Positions 9,148 through 17,579 of a DNA stretch of 64,000 nucleotides are shown here, piece after piece (position 1 is the first letter of the stretch; every line of letters begins with the position of its first letter). Made by a program: the position numbers and the translations under genes. The stretch covers positions 2,046,001 to 2,110,000 of the forward strand of contig NC_019792.1 of assembly GCF_000230715.2 (NCBI RefSeq). The letters run 5' to 3'. Source of the DNA: Natronobacterium gregoryi SP2 (GTDB lineage: Archaea; Halobacteriota; Halobacteria; Halobacteriales; Natrialbaceae). Under the pieces are notes generated by a model. The model did not search any database. It was given only the letters and a program-made list of their open reading frames with translations, and was not told the DNA's origin.

Positions 9148-9327
9148 ATGAGTACGACGAACGACCGAGGGACCGGATCCTGCGTCTCTTGTGGGATCAA
9201 CGTCGCGGGTACGAACGCCGCGTCGTTCAAGTGTCCCGACTGTGGCCAGCAGATTTTCCGCTGTGCCAAGTGTCGCAAGCAGAGCAACCTCTACGAGTGT
9301 CCCGACTGCGGGTTCACCGGTCCCTGA
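9148..9327 (+). CDS. 59-residue two-zinc-finger microprotein (HVO_2753 type)
   Basis: Four CxxC pairs (CVSC, CPDC, CAKC, CPDC), several with the C(P)xCG form, in 59 residues, equivalent to two zinc sites. This matches the haloarchaeal family typified by Haloferax HVO_2753 in length, motif spacing and position directly before aEF-1B. An upstream in-frame GTG would add about 40 residues without family support, whereas the TATA-like box 26 nt before the 9148 ATG favours the short form. It ends 9 nt before the aEF-1B gene, so the two are an operon and a role linked to translation is possible. Confidence 0.88.
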   Translation: MSTTNDRGTGSCVSCGINVAGTNAASFKCPDCGQQIFRCAKCRKQSNLYECPDCGFTGP

Positions 9328-9336
9328 TACACAACC

Positions 9337-9603
9337 ATGGGAAAAGTAGCTGCCAAAATCAAGGTCATGCCGAACAGCCCCGAAATCGACCTCGACGCGC
9401 TCCAAGAGCGCCTCGAGACTGCCCTCCCCGAGGGTGCAAAGATCAACGGCGTCGAACGCGAGGAAGTCGCGTTCGGGCTCACTGCACTCTACCCGACCGT
9501 GATCGTTCCTGACGGCGCAGGCGGCACGGAGACGGTCGAAGAGAACTTCGCCGACGTCGACGGCGTCGAGAGCGTCGACGTCGACAACGTCGGCCGCATC
9601 TAA
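9337..9603 (+). CDS. ef1B: Archaeal elongation factor 1-beta (aEF-1B)
   Basis: An 88-residue protein matching the archaeal nucleotide-exchange factor of EF-1alpha in length and sequence ([50 protein letters not shown]). It promotes GDP release from EF-1A during translation elongation in the cytoplasm. It lies directly downstream of the zinc microprotein with which it is co-transcribed. Confidence 0.95.
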   Translation: MGKVAAKIKVMPNSPEIDLDALQERLETALPEGAKINGVEREEVAFGLTALYPTVIVPDGAGGTETVEENFADVDGVESVDVDNVGRI

Positions 9604-9925
9604 AAGAGAGCCAGCGCGGGTCCCCGCTCTACAGAGATACAGCGAGAGTACCTCGGCGCTCGACCCCGAGTACTTCACCGAGAGTGAGTTGCGGACACTC
9701 GGCTCCGTCCCTTTTATGAATTGAGGCGCTAAACCACGGAAAGGCTCGGCGCTCGACCCCGAGGCGGTTCACTGTTTTTGCCGTCCCCGTCTCTGCCAAC
9801 GAACGTCTCGGTTTTCACCACCCAGCAAGCCGGCCTCCGAGTCGATCTTGATGCTCGATTCTGACCGTCCTGTCGCTACCAATACCCCGAAGTGTTCAAG
9901 AACGTCGGCTCGAGACCCCTCGAGT
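9604..9925. other. Gene-free stretch with a direct repeat, possible IS remnant
   Basis: No gene is supported. The 19-mer CTCGGCGCTCGACCCCGAG occurs twice, at 9652-9670 and 9745-9763; each copy can fold through CTCGG/CCGAG. The interval between them contains a short AT-richer piece (TTTTATGAATTGAGGCGC). The sequence after the second copy (CCCCGAGGCGGTTCAC) resembles the complement of the hairpin at 14985-15012. Together these look like ends of decayed IS200/IS605-like DNA; that identification is tentative. Confidence 0.35.
9652..9763. repeat. Pair of 19-bp direct repeats, 93 bp apart
   Basis: CTCGGCGCTCGACCCCGAG is present at 9652-9670 and again, base for base, at 9745-9763. Each is partly palindromic. 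Confidence 0.7.
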
Positions 9926-11713
9926 ATGCGACTCGAGGACTACTGGGGCGTCGGTCCGAAGACGCAGGAGACGCTGGTCGCGGACCTGGGCGAGGAACGC
10001 GCGATCCAGGCGATCGAGAACGGCGACGTTCGGGCGCTGACGGGTGCCGGGCTCTCTCGCGGTCGAGCGACGAGCATCCTCCGGCGTGCGACGGGTGGTG
10101 ACGGGATGGAACTGCTGGCGACGAGAGACGCCCGCACGGCGTACAAGGACCTGCTCGAGATTGCGAGCGAACACGCTGTCACCCGGCGTGCTGCGGATCG
10201 CATCCGCGTCCTCACGCCGCGCTCGAGCCGCGAGGCGATGACGGAGCGACTCGACGACGTACTCGCGACACGAGACGCCTGGGACGGTCTCGCAGACGAC
10301 GAGCGCGAAGCCGTCCTCGCGGCCTACGACCGCTACGACGACCGGGAGGAAAGCGAGCGGGCCGCCGTCGAGACCGCGCTCGCGCTCCTCGAGTCAGCCG
10401 TCGACGCCGGCCCGTTCGCAGCGATCGCCGCGCTCGAGTCCGATCGACTCGCGGCCGCCGCCGAGGCGCTCGCGGCGCTCGAGGAAGGCAGCGACGGCGT
10501 CCGCGTCCGAGCGGGTGCCGACGAAGAACTCGATCGACTCCGGGCGACGCTCGGTGCAATCGAGGATGTCAACGCCAACGCCCTCGAGGTGATCGAACAG
10601 CTCCGGTCGGCCGGCGTCCGCGACGTCGCGGAGTTTCGGGAGTCGTTCGCGGACTACCTCGTCGGCGAGACAGACGTGACCGTCGACCGGGTACGAGCGG
10701 CGATGCCGGGTGATGCCGTCGACGCGACAGACTTCGTTCGGGAGACGCTGCGGGCGCTCCGGGACGACCTCGCGGAGGCGATCGGCGAACGCGAGCGAGC
10801 CGTTGCACGCGAATACCGGGGCACACTCGCGGAGAACCGTGACGCCGTCGATCAGGCCGTCGACGCCGTCGACGACGTCGCGTTGCAACTGTCACTCGCG
10901 CGCTTTGCTCTCGAGTACGACTGTACCCGCCCGACGTTCGTCGAGAGCGACGACGTCGCGGTCTCGGTCGTCGACGCACGAAACCTTACTCTCGCAGCCC
11001 GCGACGACGAGTCGGTCCAGCCGGTCACCTACGCGCTCGGCGAGCACGACGTGAGCCTGGCTCCCGGGACGGGAGACGATCCCGGGAGAGAACGCGTCGC
11101 GGTCCTCACCGGAGCCAACAGCGGCGGGAAGACGACACTACTCGAGACGCTGTGTCAGGTCGTCTTGCTCGCCTCGATGGGGCTTCCCGTTCCCGCCGAG
11201 CGGGCCGAAGTGATGCCAGTCGACTCGCTGGTCTTCCACCGTCGACACGCGAGTTTCAACGCTGGCGTCCTCGAGTCGACGCTGCAGTCGATCGTGCCGC
11301 CGCTGTCTTCGGGCGGCCGAACCCTGATGTTGGTCGACGAATTCGAGGCGATCACCGAACCGGGAAGCGCGGCGGATCTGTTGCACGGACTGGTGAACCT
11401 GACCGTCGACCGCGACGCGATGGGCGTGTTCGTCACCCACCTCGCGGACGACCTGGAGCCGCTACCGCCCGATGCCCGGGTCGACGGCATCTTCGCCGAA
11501 GGGTTGAACCCGGACCTCGAGTTGCGCGTCGACTACCAGCCTCGATTCGGCACTGTCGGTCGGTCGACGCCGGAGTTCATCGTCTCGCGTCTGGTCGCAA
11601 ACGCGAGCGACGGCCAGGAACGGGCCGGCTTCGAGACGCTGGGCGAGGCGGTCGGCTCCGAGGTCGTCCAGCGGACGCTCGCTGACGCCCACTGGTGCGA
11701 CGACGGCGACTGA
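9926..11713 (+). CDS. MutS-family ATPase (archaeal MutS5-like)
   Basis: 595 residues from the ATG at 9926. The N terminus (YWGVGPKTQETLVADLG, LTGAGLSRGRATSILRR) resembles paired helix-hairpin-helix DNA-binding motifs. A long helical, Ala/Glu-rich region follows, then the MutS ATPase: Walker A GANSGGKTT near residue 396, Walker B LMLVDEFEAIT near 470, and FVTHLADDL. There is no mismatch-recognition domain and no C-terminal Smr nuclease, so this is not classical MutS1 or bacterial MutS2. It probably acts in recombination or branched-DNA processing. The longer frame from 9848 adds residues unlike the family. Confidence 0.82.
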   Translation: MRLEDYWGVGPKTQETLVADLGEERAIQAIENGDVRALTGAGLSRGRATSILRRATGGDGMELLATRDARTAYKDLLEIASEHAVTRRAADRIRVLTPRSSREAMTERLDDVLATRDAWDGLADDEREAVLAAYDRYDDREESERAAVETALALLESAVDAGPFAAIAALESDRLAAAAEALAALEEGSDGVRVRAGADEELDRLRATLGAIEDVNANALEVIEQLRSAGVRDVAEFRESFADYLVGETDVTVDRVRAAMPGDAVDATDFVRETLRALRDDLAEAIGERERAVAREYRGTLAENRDAVDQAVDAVDDVALQLSLARFALEYDCTRPTFVESDDVAVSVVDARNLTLAARDDESVQPVTYALGEHDVSLAPGTGDDPGRERVAVLTGANSGGKTTLLETLCQVVLLASMGLPVPAERAEVMPVDSLVFHRRHASFNAGVLESTLQSIVPPLSSGGRTLMLVDEFEAITEPGSAADLLHGLVNLTVDRDAMGVFVTHLADDLEPLPPDARVDGIFAEGLNPDLELRVDYQPRFGTVGRSTPEFIVSRLVANASDGQERAGFETLGEAVGSEVVQRTLADAHWCDDGD

Positions 11714-11723
11714 TCACGGTCGC

Positions 11724-12260
11724 TTACCGATCGCCGTTTCTGTCGGCAGGCCAGTAGTCCGGCGGCGGTTCGTACGCTTCGGTTCCGTAGGTGTAGGCCA
11801 TTCCGTCCCGCTCTTCGCAGACGCGTGCCTCGAGGTAGGCCTGTGCCGCACGTCTCGAGAGTGCACCCATGTCGACGATATCACCCAGGGCGGTCTTGAT
11901 CGCACGAAACCAGACGCGAACCGCACGGTCGTCGCGGTCGGCCCTGACAATCGCCCCGCGGCCACCGTCGCGTCCGTTGCCCCACTCGAGCCAGCAGACG
12001 CGGTAGGCCTCGACGGCGTACTCGCTGTCGGGGACGACGAGATACAGCGCCTCGTAGGTGCGGGGATCGAGGTAGTCGGCGAGCAAGCGATCGCGTGCGA
12101 TCGAGTCTACGAGTAGGTCGCCGTCGACGCTGCCGTCTGCAAGCGGGGTATCGGCGTCGATTTCGTCGACGAGCGCGAGGTCGTCGCCGCCCCAGTGACT
12201 GTACCGAAGGTCGTAGAGGTGGTCGGGTCGCCGATAGGCGACGAGCGCTCTATGCCCCAT
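11724..12260 (-). CDS. Haloarchaeal DUF6735-like protein
   Basis: 178 residues beginning MGHRALVAYRRPDHLYDLRYSHWGG, the characteristic start of a haloarchaea-specific family of unknown function (DUF6735, recognised from memory). It is soluble and acidic, with no signal peptide, metal motif or membrane helix. It is convergent with the MutS-like gene (10-bp gap) and divergent from the HAD gene. Confidence 0.7.
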   Translation of the reverse strand: MGHRALVAYRRPDHLYDLRYSHWGGDDLALVDEIDADTPLADGSVDGDLLVDSIARDRLLADYLDPRTYEALYLVVPDSEYAVEAYRVCWLEWGNGRDGGRGAIVRADRDDRAVRVWFRAIKTALGDIVDMGALSRRAAQAYLEARVCEERDGMAYTYGTEAYEPPPDYWPADRNGDR

Positions 12261-12428
12261 CCGTCTCTCCGTACCGAAACTGCCTCCTGACTGTCACACG
12301 CCGACGGCAAGCGAGAGGTCTGTCGTCGGACATCGACGGCATTGGTCGCGTGCCCGTACTTGAACCTGTGGGCCCGGGTCGGTCACAACGACGAAAACCC
12401 CGGCCGGCCTAGACACTCTCGAAAACGA

Positions 12429-13088
12429 ATGGGAACTGCATACGATGCCATCGTCTTCGACAACGACGGCGTGTTGACGACGCCGACGGATTACGACGTC
12501 CTGATCGACGCGGTTCACGATGCCTTCGTGAGCGTCGGCGTCCCGGAACCGCCAACCGACCACGTCGAGACACTCATCAGCCCCGACGTCCCGACGCTTC
12601 GGCGGGTCGCAAACGAGCACGGTCTCGAGCCCAACGAGCTATGGAACGCTCGCGAACGCGCGGCGATCGACGCTCAACTCGAGGAGATGCGCGCCGGCCG
12701 GAAGCGACCGTACGACGACGTCGCGGCCCTCGTAGCGCTCGAGACGCCGACGGCGATCGTCAGCAACAACCAGCACCGAACGATCGAGAACGTCCTCGAA
12801 GAGTTCGAGTTGACCGAATACGGGTTCGATATCTGGTACGGTCGCGAGCCGACGGTCCGTGGTATCGAGCGCAAGAAGCCGACGCCGTACTACCTCGAGT
12901 CGGCGATCGAGGAACTGGGTGCGTCGAATCCGCTGTACGTCGGCGACAGCCAGGTCGACGTGCTGGCGGCCGACAACGCCGGAGTCGACTCGGCGTTTAT
13001 TCGTCGTGACCATCGCCTCGATTACGAGTTGTCGGTCGAACCGGAGTACGAAATCGAGTCGCTCTCGGTGCTGCCAAACCTCGTCTAG
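12429..13088 (+). CDS. HAD-superfamily phosphatase
   Basis: 219 residues. HAD motif I DNDGVLT with nucleophile and acid Asp, motif II serine in IVSNNQ, motif III lysine in ERKKPTP, and motif IV GDSQVDVLAADNAG. The cap is of the phosphoglycolate phosphatase (C1) type. Substrate is unknown. I chose the ATG at 12429 because motif I then lies at residues 10-16. The TAG stop is part of the CTAG that borders palindromic module A, so the repeat begins within the stop codon. Confidence 0.87.
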   Translation: MGTAYDAIVFDNDGVLTTPTDYDVLIDAVHDAFVSVGVPEPPTDHVETLISPDVPTLRRVANEHGLEPNELWNARERAAIDAQLEEMRAGRKRPYDDVAALVALETPTAIVSNNQHRTIENVLEEFELTEYGFDIWYGREPTVRGIERKKPTPYYLESAIEELGASNPLYVGDSQVDVLAADNAGVDSAFIRRDHRLDYELSVEPEYEIESLSVLPNLV

Positions 13089-13256
13089 TGGCGGGCCACG
13101 CCTGAACTGATGGGTCGAATCTGGCGGTGTGGCTCGATTCGACCCGTCAGTCGACGGTTGGGACGGTACTAGTGCTTTGGCAAGCCTGAACGGATGAGTG
13201 AAACCGAATGCGGTCGTCTGGGTTCACTCAGCAGTCGACGCTTGGCGGAGTACTAG
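13085..13256. repeat. CTAG-bounded palindromic module pair, A+ B+
   Basis: Module A (13089-13168) and module B (13173-13252) are each exactly 80 bp and each is bordered by CTAG (13085-13088, 13169-13172, 13253-13256). A and B are diverged relatives that share layout and several blocks (GCCTGAAC, CAGTCGACG). A folds through GGGTCGAAT/ATTCGACCC; B folds through GAGTGAAACC and a near-complement. The first CTAG contains the TAG stop of the HAD gene. Copies at 32166-32337 and 63246-63417 are about 97-99 percent identical but oriented differently. Confidence 0.9.
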
Positions 13257-13393
13257 GTTTCGACGGCGGGCCGTCGCTTTGCCCGTGTCCTGATCGCCTC
13301 GTTCGTCTTCTGTCCTTACACTCGAGTCGCTCTCGGTCGAACAGCAATGCGGAGTGTGCCGGACGAAGCAGGCGAAAACGTGACTGTCGTGAC

Positions 13394-13475
13394 TCATACG
13401 GTTTGCTGTCAGACCGTTCCGGCGCGACCGCAGGAGCGCGGTCGCGCCGGGATACCGGTACAGCAGCCCGTATCA
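13394..13475. repeat. TACGG palindrome, copy 1, on the stop of the ferritin-like gene
   Basis: A 76-bp element (13397-13472) with ends TACGGTTTGCTGTCAG and its near-complement, and a strong inner stem GGCGCGACCGC/GCGGTCGCGCC. TCA flanks both sides (13394-13396 and 13473-13475). On the minus strand the right-hand TCA is the TGA stop of the ferritin-like gene, so the hairpin directly follows the coding region and should act as a terminator. Confidence 0.88.
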
Positions 13476-14132
13476 GGCACTGTCGTTGAACCGACGGTTC
13501 GTCGAGTACGGCGCGTCCCCAGGTTCACCTCGAACGAAGTGGCCTGCGGGGTTGATCTCGCCGTCGCGTTCCATCGAGAGCAACTCGACGAACCAGGCCT
13601 CGTGTTCGATCTCCTCTTGGAGGATGCGCTGGGCCATGTCGTACGTTCGCGGGTCGACGCCGCGAGTCATGTCACAGACCTCCGACCAGGTACGGATCGC
13701 ACAGCGTTCGGCCTCGAGTAGCGTCTCGAGGATCGCTTCGGCGTTCAACTCGTCGACCGCGAATCCGCCCGAGTCGTCCATCGGCGTCGGCAGCTCCGCG
13801 TCGGGACAGGACGCCCGGTCGGCGAACTCCCGGATATCGTTCGGTAACGCGCCGCCGAGTTCGTACACGCGCGGCGCGACCAGTTCGAAATGCGCCCGGT
13901 CCTCGAGGCGGGCGTCCTCGGTGATCTCCTTGTAGTCCTCGTGACCGGCGAGGTGCATCCGCAGGTTGGTGTAGTAGTAGTACGTCGTGAACTCGGCACC
14001 GATGGCGTCGATGAGTTTCTCGCGCAGTTCCTCGGGTTCGAGCCCACGCTCCCTGAGTACGGCCATCCCGACTCGCTCGCTCGTGTCACCGGCGTCGATG
14101 TCTCCTGACGCGTGTGGCTTCTCGTCGGACAT
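13473..14132 (-). CDS. Ferritin-like (Dps-like/DPSL) iron-storage or protection protein
   Basis: 219 residues with a four-helix ferritin-like fold. Carboxylate and His ligands lie in [22 protein letters not shown] and [10 protein letters not shown] pair of cysteines ten residues apart ([10 protein letters not shown]) follows the third ligand helix region, as seen in archaeal Dps-like thioferritins. It probably oxidises and stores iron or protects DNA from peroxide. The stop codon TGA is supplied by the flank of the TACGG palindrome. Confidence 0.8.
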   Translation of the reverse strand: MSDEKPHASGDIDAGDTSERVGMAVLRERGLEPEELREKLIDAIGAEFTTYYYYTNLRMHLAGHEDYKEITEDARLEDRAHFELVAPRVYELGGALPNDIREFADRASCPDAELPTPMDDSGGFAVDELNAEAILETLLEAERCAIRTWSEVCDMTRGVDPRTYDMAQRILQEEIEHEAWFVELLSMERDGEINPAGHFVRGEPGDAPYSTNRRFNDSA

Positions 14133-14256
14133 GCACCGGTCTACTGCTATAACTCGCCGTATAGTGCTTTGCGTTTATACGCTTTTCAGAGCGTCGTCAC
14201 TGGTGACATGCTCGGCCTCTACGTGGCCCCGTGTGAGATTGCACGCAACACTATCG

Positions 14257-14631
14257 TCAGTCGAGTTTCGACCGCCCCGGTGGTCGGTCGTGGTCGGCCC
14301 GATGCCGGAGCAGTTCGTCGTCTCGTTCGACCTCGAGGACGCAGTCGGATCGTGGCCGGGCAACGCAGGTGAGGACGAATCCAGCCCTCTCGTCTTCGGG
14401 GTAGTAGCGCTTGGCGGTACTGTGGTCGACCTCGCCCTCGAGGAGGCGCGCACCACAGGTGATACACCACCCTTGCTGGCAGTCCGCAGTGAGCCAGATG
14501 CCGGCCGCACGCGCTGCCGAGAGGATGGACTGGTCCTCCGGAACCTCGATAGTCCGACTCTCGCCGGCGGCCTCGAGGTCGGCGTCTTGTGGGACGCGGA
14601 GTTCGACCGTCCAGGTCGTCGCTGCTGTCAC
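14257..14631 (-). CDS. 2Fe-2S plant-type ferredoxin
   Basis: 124 residues with the ligand pattern C-x4-C-x2-C (CQQGWCITC) and a distal Cys in VLTC, the plant/halobacterial-type [2Fe-2S] fold. The SILSAARAAGIWLTADC segment is typical. It carries electrons in the cytoplasm; its partner is not evident. It is shorter than the main haloarchaeal ferredoxin, which has an extra acidic N-terminal insertion, so this is a paralogue. Confidence 0.9.
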   Translation of the reverse strand: MTAATTWTVELRVPQDADLEAAGESRTIEVPEDQSILSAARAAGIWLTADCQQGWCITCGARLLEGEVDHSTAKRYYPEDERAGFVLTCVARPRSDCVLEVERDDELLRHRADHDRPPGRSKLD

Positions 14632-15097
14632 GTCGAGGTGGTCGGGAGCGCCGAGACAAAAAACTGCTGCGTGCAGTGTTCGTCGCGGTGGTGGGTGTCC
14701 AGTAGGCAGTCATAAAGTGCCACGGACCACGACCACTACGAAACCTATCTACTCCCACCCACGCGGCTGGCCGAGCGGGTGACACGTGGACGAAAGAAAC
14801 TCGTCGTGGTGGGTCGGTCCCGGCTCGATCAATGCCGTATTGTCGCGGGCGTAGTCCTGTACTCGTTTATGCGGGTCGTTCCTCGCTCCATATCGGTTTC
14901 AGTTCGCACAATTCTTTGTACGTTTTCTTGATGCTAATAGACACCCTCACCAGCAGTGTCGTGAATTAGGTTCGGCGTCTACCGTGAACCGCCTCGGGGT
15001 CAAGCCCCGGGGCATTCTTCTAGACCGCTTAGAATGGGCGGGGACTCTCTCGTTGTGTAAAGATAGCCCCGATCGGCGCAAGCAGTCGGGATTTCGG
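14632..15097. other. 466-bp gene-free stretch with a stem-loop, possible IS end
   Basis: No coding frame is supported. CCTCGGGG/CCCCGGGG at 14992-15012 (loop TCAAG, one weak pair) follows GTGAACCG and resembles a haloarchaeal IS200/IS605-type right end. An imperfect inverted repeat around CCCACCCACG (about 14756) and CGTGGTGGG (about 14804) is also present. The AT-richer segment near 14880-14945 contains no recognisable promoter for either neighbour. Confidence 0.3.
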
Positions 15098-15751
15098 TCA
15101 CTCGAGTGTCTCCACCGCGACCGCCAGCCCGTCGCGTACCCCTCGAGTCGTCGTCTCGAGTGCGACGCTCGGTTCGCCTTCGTCGCGTCTAGCTGCAGCC
15201 TCGTGAGAGAGGGGCGTGTGGACGAATCCGGCGCGGAACTCGCGGTCGCCGGTTTCGGCGCGGTGACGAGCAGCATAGAGCAAGTCGTTACAGAGGTGGG
15301 TGCCGGCGTCGGTCGACAGCGTCGTCGGGACGCCTGCTTCCTGCATCGTGGACTTCATCTCCCGGAGCGGCAGCGTCGCGAAGTAGGCGTTCGGTCCCTC
15401 GGCGTCGACGGCCTCGTCCGTGACCTCGCGGTCGTCGTTGTCCGGCGTCCCCGCCGTATCTCGGAGGTTGATCCCGACGCGCTCGAGCGCGAGCGCGTTC
15501 CGGCCGGCCGCGAGCCCAAGCCCACAGACGATATCAGGGTCGTACTCCTCGAGGAGTGCCTCGAGTTCGGCTTCCATCTCGTCGAAGACGACGGGGAGGT
15601 CACGGCCGACGACGGTGGCGGTGGCAGTGGCGGTCGTCCCGTCGCCGCCGATCGTTTCCTCGTCGAGTCGCTGTGCGATCCGACGCGTCGGATTGGTTTC
15701 GAACTCGCCGAACGGTTCGTAGCCGGTGACGAGAACGGTGGCATCGCTCAT
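15098..15751 (-). CDS. pcp: Pyroglutamyl-peptidase I (pyrrolidone-carboxylate peptidase)
   Basis: 217 residues of peptidase family C15, which removes N-terminal pyroglutamate from peptides in the cytoplasm. The opening LVTGYEPFGEFETNPT is diagnostic. The catalytic Cys is in AGTHLCNDLLY, the His in FVHTPL, and the Glu region corresponds to GLGLAAGRN...ALERVGINLRD. Length matches the family (about 210-220 residues). It is convergent in layout with no partner and lies 49 bp downstream of kae1-bud32 on the same strand. Confidence 0.93.
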   Translation of the reverse strand: MSDATVLVTGYEPFGEFETNPTRRIAQRLDEETIGGDGTTATATATVVGRDLPVVFDEMEAELEALLEEYDPDIVCGLGLAAGRNALALERVGINLRDTAGTPDNDDREVTDEAVDAEGPNAYFATLPLREMKSTMQEAGVPTTLSTDAGTHLCNDLLYAARHRAETGDREFRAGFVHTPLSHEAAARRDEGEPSVALETTTRGVRDGLAVAVETLE

Positions 15752-15800
15752 ATCGCATCCGTTGGAACGGGTCGGGAAGAACGTTCCCGATTCCGCCCGG

Positions 15801-17429
15801 TCACTCGCCGACGTACCGACCGCGCCCCTCGACGTCTCGCAGGCGCGCTAAGACCTGTTCGTCGCCGACGTCGCGGTAGCCCTCGCGGACAGCCTCGTGC
15901 AGCGGTTCGGGGTCTTCGGCGGTGCCGACGAGGCTCTGGTCGAAGACGTGTAGATCCATCGCGTAGTCTTCGACGTGGTCCGTGTGGTAGCCGAGGCCGA
16001 AGTCGATGAGGTATGTCCTGGTGTCGTCGGCCCGCACGTTCCGCGTCGTCGGATCGCCGTGGACGAACCCGGCCTCGTGGAGTCGTGCGAGATGCCGCCC
16101 GACCTCTCGAACCCGCTCGCTCGTCAGTCCTTCCCGAAGATCGCTGTCGCCGACGTACTCGAGTTCGAGCCGCGACTCGTGTGGGTCCACGTCCGACAGG
16201 ACGGGCGTCGGGACCCCCTCGCGACGGGCGAGGGTCGTCAGGCGCGCCTCGAGTCGGGTCCGTTCGGTCCGGAGTCGCTCGTCGAGCGTGGGGTGGCGGT
16301 ACTCCTTTGGCTCGCGGCGTTTCCTCACGCGCCCCGCGTCGGGTTCGATATCGACGGTCGCTTCGGCTCCCTGGACGGCTTCCTCACCGGTGGTCCGGCC
16401 GAGGTCGAGGTCCGGTTCGTCGGCTCTCCAGGTGACTGGTACCTGATCCGGCCGGAAGTCGGGGTCGACCCGCGAGTCCTCGAGTGCAAGGGTGTCGCCT
16501 GCCTCGTACATCTTCGCGCCGAGGACGGCGATCATGCCTGCGTTGTCCCGCAGGAATCGTGGTTCGGGCGCGTGAAAGGCTGCACCGCGTTGGGTACACA
16601 TCGCCTCGAGCATCTCTCGGAGCCGCGCGTTCTGTCCGACGCCGCCGCCTAACACGAGTTCGTCGCTGCCGGTCAACGAGAGGGCACGTTCGGAGACTTC
16701 GGTCAGCATCCCGAAGATATTCTCCTGCAGGGAGTAACAGACGTCTTCGACCGGCGTTCCGTCGTCGTACTGCTGTTTTGCAGCGCTCATAATCCCCGAA
16801 AACGAGAAATCCATCCCTTTGACGACGTAGGGGAGAGCCACGTACTCGCCGTCTTTCGCAGCCGCTTCGACCTTCGGGCCGCCGGGGTGGGACCAGCCGA
16901 CGTGGCGCGTGAACTTGTCGATGGCGTTGCCGACGCCGGTGTCCATCGTCTCGCCGAGGACGCGATAGCGGCCGTTTCGATACGCCAGCAGGTGGGCGTT
17001 CGCACCGCTTGCGTTCAGACAAACCGGCGAGTCGAACCCCGAGGTATGCCGGCCGATTTCGAGGTGGGCGACCATGTGGTTGACGCCCACCAGCGGTACG
17101 TCGAGCGCCTGGCTCAGGGCTCGTGCGGCCGTGCCGACGGTCCGCAGGCAGGGGCCGAGGCCGGGACCCTGCGAGAACGCGACGGCGTCGACAGGGGTCT
17201 CTTCCGGTGGGCCGTCGTGGGTTTTACGGGCGTGTGCGAGCGCCTGCTCGACGACCTGCGGGACGGCGTCGTGCATGTGCTCGGCGGCTTCACGCGGGTG
17301 AATGCCACCGCTCTCTGGCTGGTAAGCGTCAGTCTCGATAAAAACGTCGGTGGTCCCGGAATCGAACACGGCCGCGCTGGCCGCCCAGGCGGTGCCTTCG
17401 ATGCCGAGTACTCGAGTAGCGGTACTCAC
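15801..17429 (-). CDS. kae1-bud32: Kae1-Bud32 fusion: tRNA t6A threonylcarbamoyltransferase and its kinase/ATPase partner
   Basis: Residues 1-325 are Kae1/OSGEP (MVAHLEIGRH with the metal-binding HxxxH, GPGLGPCLRTVG, LVLGGGVGQNARLREML). Residues 345-542 are the small atypical kinase Bud32 (VHGDPTTRNVRADD, LIDFGLGYHTDHVEDYAMDL). In KEOPS these two make t6A37 in ANN-decoding tRNAs. The fused form is common in Euryarchaeota. The start is GTG at 17429, 15 nt after the rps27ae stop, so rps24e, rps27ae and kae1-bud32 form one operon. Confidence 0.96.
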   Translation of the reverse strand: MSTATRVLGIEGTAWAASAAVFDSGTTDVFIETDAYQPESGGIHPREAAEHMHDAVPQVVEQALAHARKTHDGPPEETPVDAVAFSQGPGLGPCLRTVGTAARALSQALDVPLVGVNHMVAHLEIGRHTSGFDSPVCLNASGANAHLLAYRNGRYRVLGETMDTGVGNAIDKFTRHVGWSHPGGPKVEAAAKDGEYVALPYVVKGMDFSFSGIMSAAKQQYDDGTPVEDVCYSLQENIFGMLTEVSERALSLTGSDELVLGGGVGQNARLREMLEAMCTQRGAAFHAPEPRFLRDNAGMIAVLGAKMYEAGDTLALEDSRVDPDFRPDQVPVTWRADEPDLDLGRTTGEEAVQGAEATVDIEPDAGRVRKRREPKEYRHPTLDERLRTERTRLEARLTTLARREGVPTPVLSDVDPHESRLELEYVGDSDLREGLTSERVREVGRHLARLHEAGFVHGDPTTRNVRADDTRTYLIDFGLGYHTDHVEDYAMDLHVFDQSLVGTAEDPEPLHEAVREGYRDVGDEQVLARLRDVEGRGRYVGE

Positions 17430-17444
17430 GACTTGTCCGTGTCG

Positions 17445-17579
17445 CTACTCCCACTCGGTGTAGCCGCACTTCCCGCAGTGCTTGCGGTCGCCGTGGTCGG
17501 CGAGGAAGACATCACCACAGCGGGGACACTGCTCGCCCTCGGTGCTCCCGTCCTCGCCGTAGTGGTCGTATCGGGCCAT
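17445..17579 (-). CDS. rps27ae: 30S ribosomal protein S27ae
   Basis: 44 residues (MARYDHYG...CGYTEWE) with a four-Cys zinc finger: CPRC and CGKC. It matches the archaeal S27ae in length and position. Its ATG follows the rps24e stop with no gap, so translation is coupled, and the kae1 start comes 15 nt after its stop. Confidence 0.95.
   Translation of the reverse strand: MARYDHYGEDGSTEGEQCPRCGDVFLADHGDRKHCGKCGYTEWE

Noticed and set aside
9848-9925. N-terminal extension of the MutS-like protein
   Set aside because: The extra 26 residues have no family similarity; the start at 9926 places the helix-hairpin-helix at the N terminus.
14757-14790. GCGGCTGGCCGAGCGGGT, which resembles a tRNA Ser/Leu D-arm
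   Set aside because: No anticodon loop or GGTTCGAATCC-type T-arm follows and no acceptor stem forms, so no tRNA is called. No tRNA was found elsewhere either.
15801-17429. Possibility that kae1 and bud32 are separate genes with a read-through
   Set aside because: The frame is continuous and the fusion is well known in Euryarchaeota, so this is one gene.
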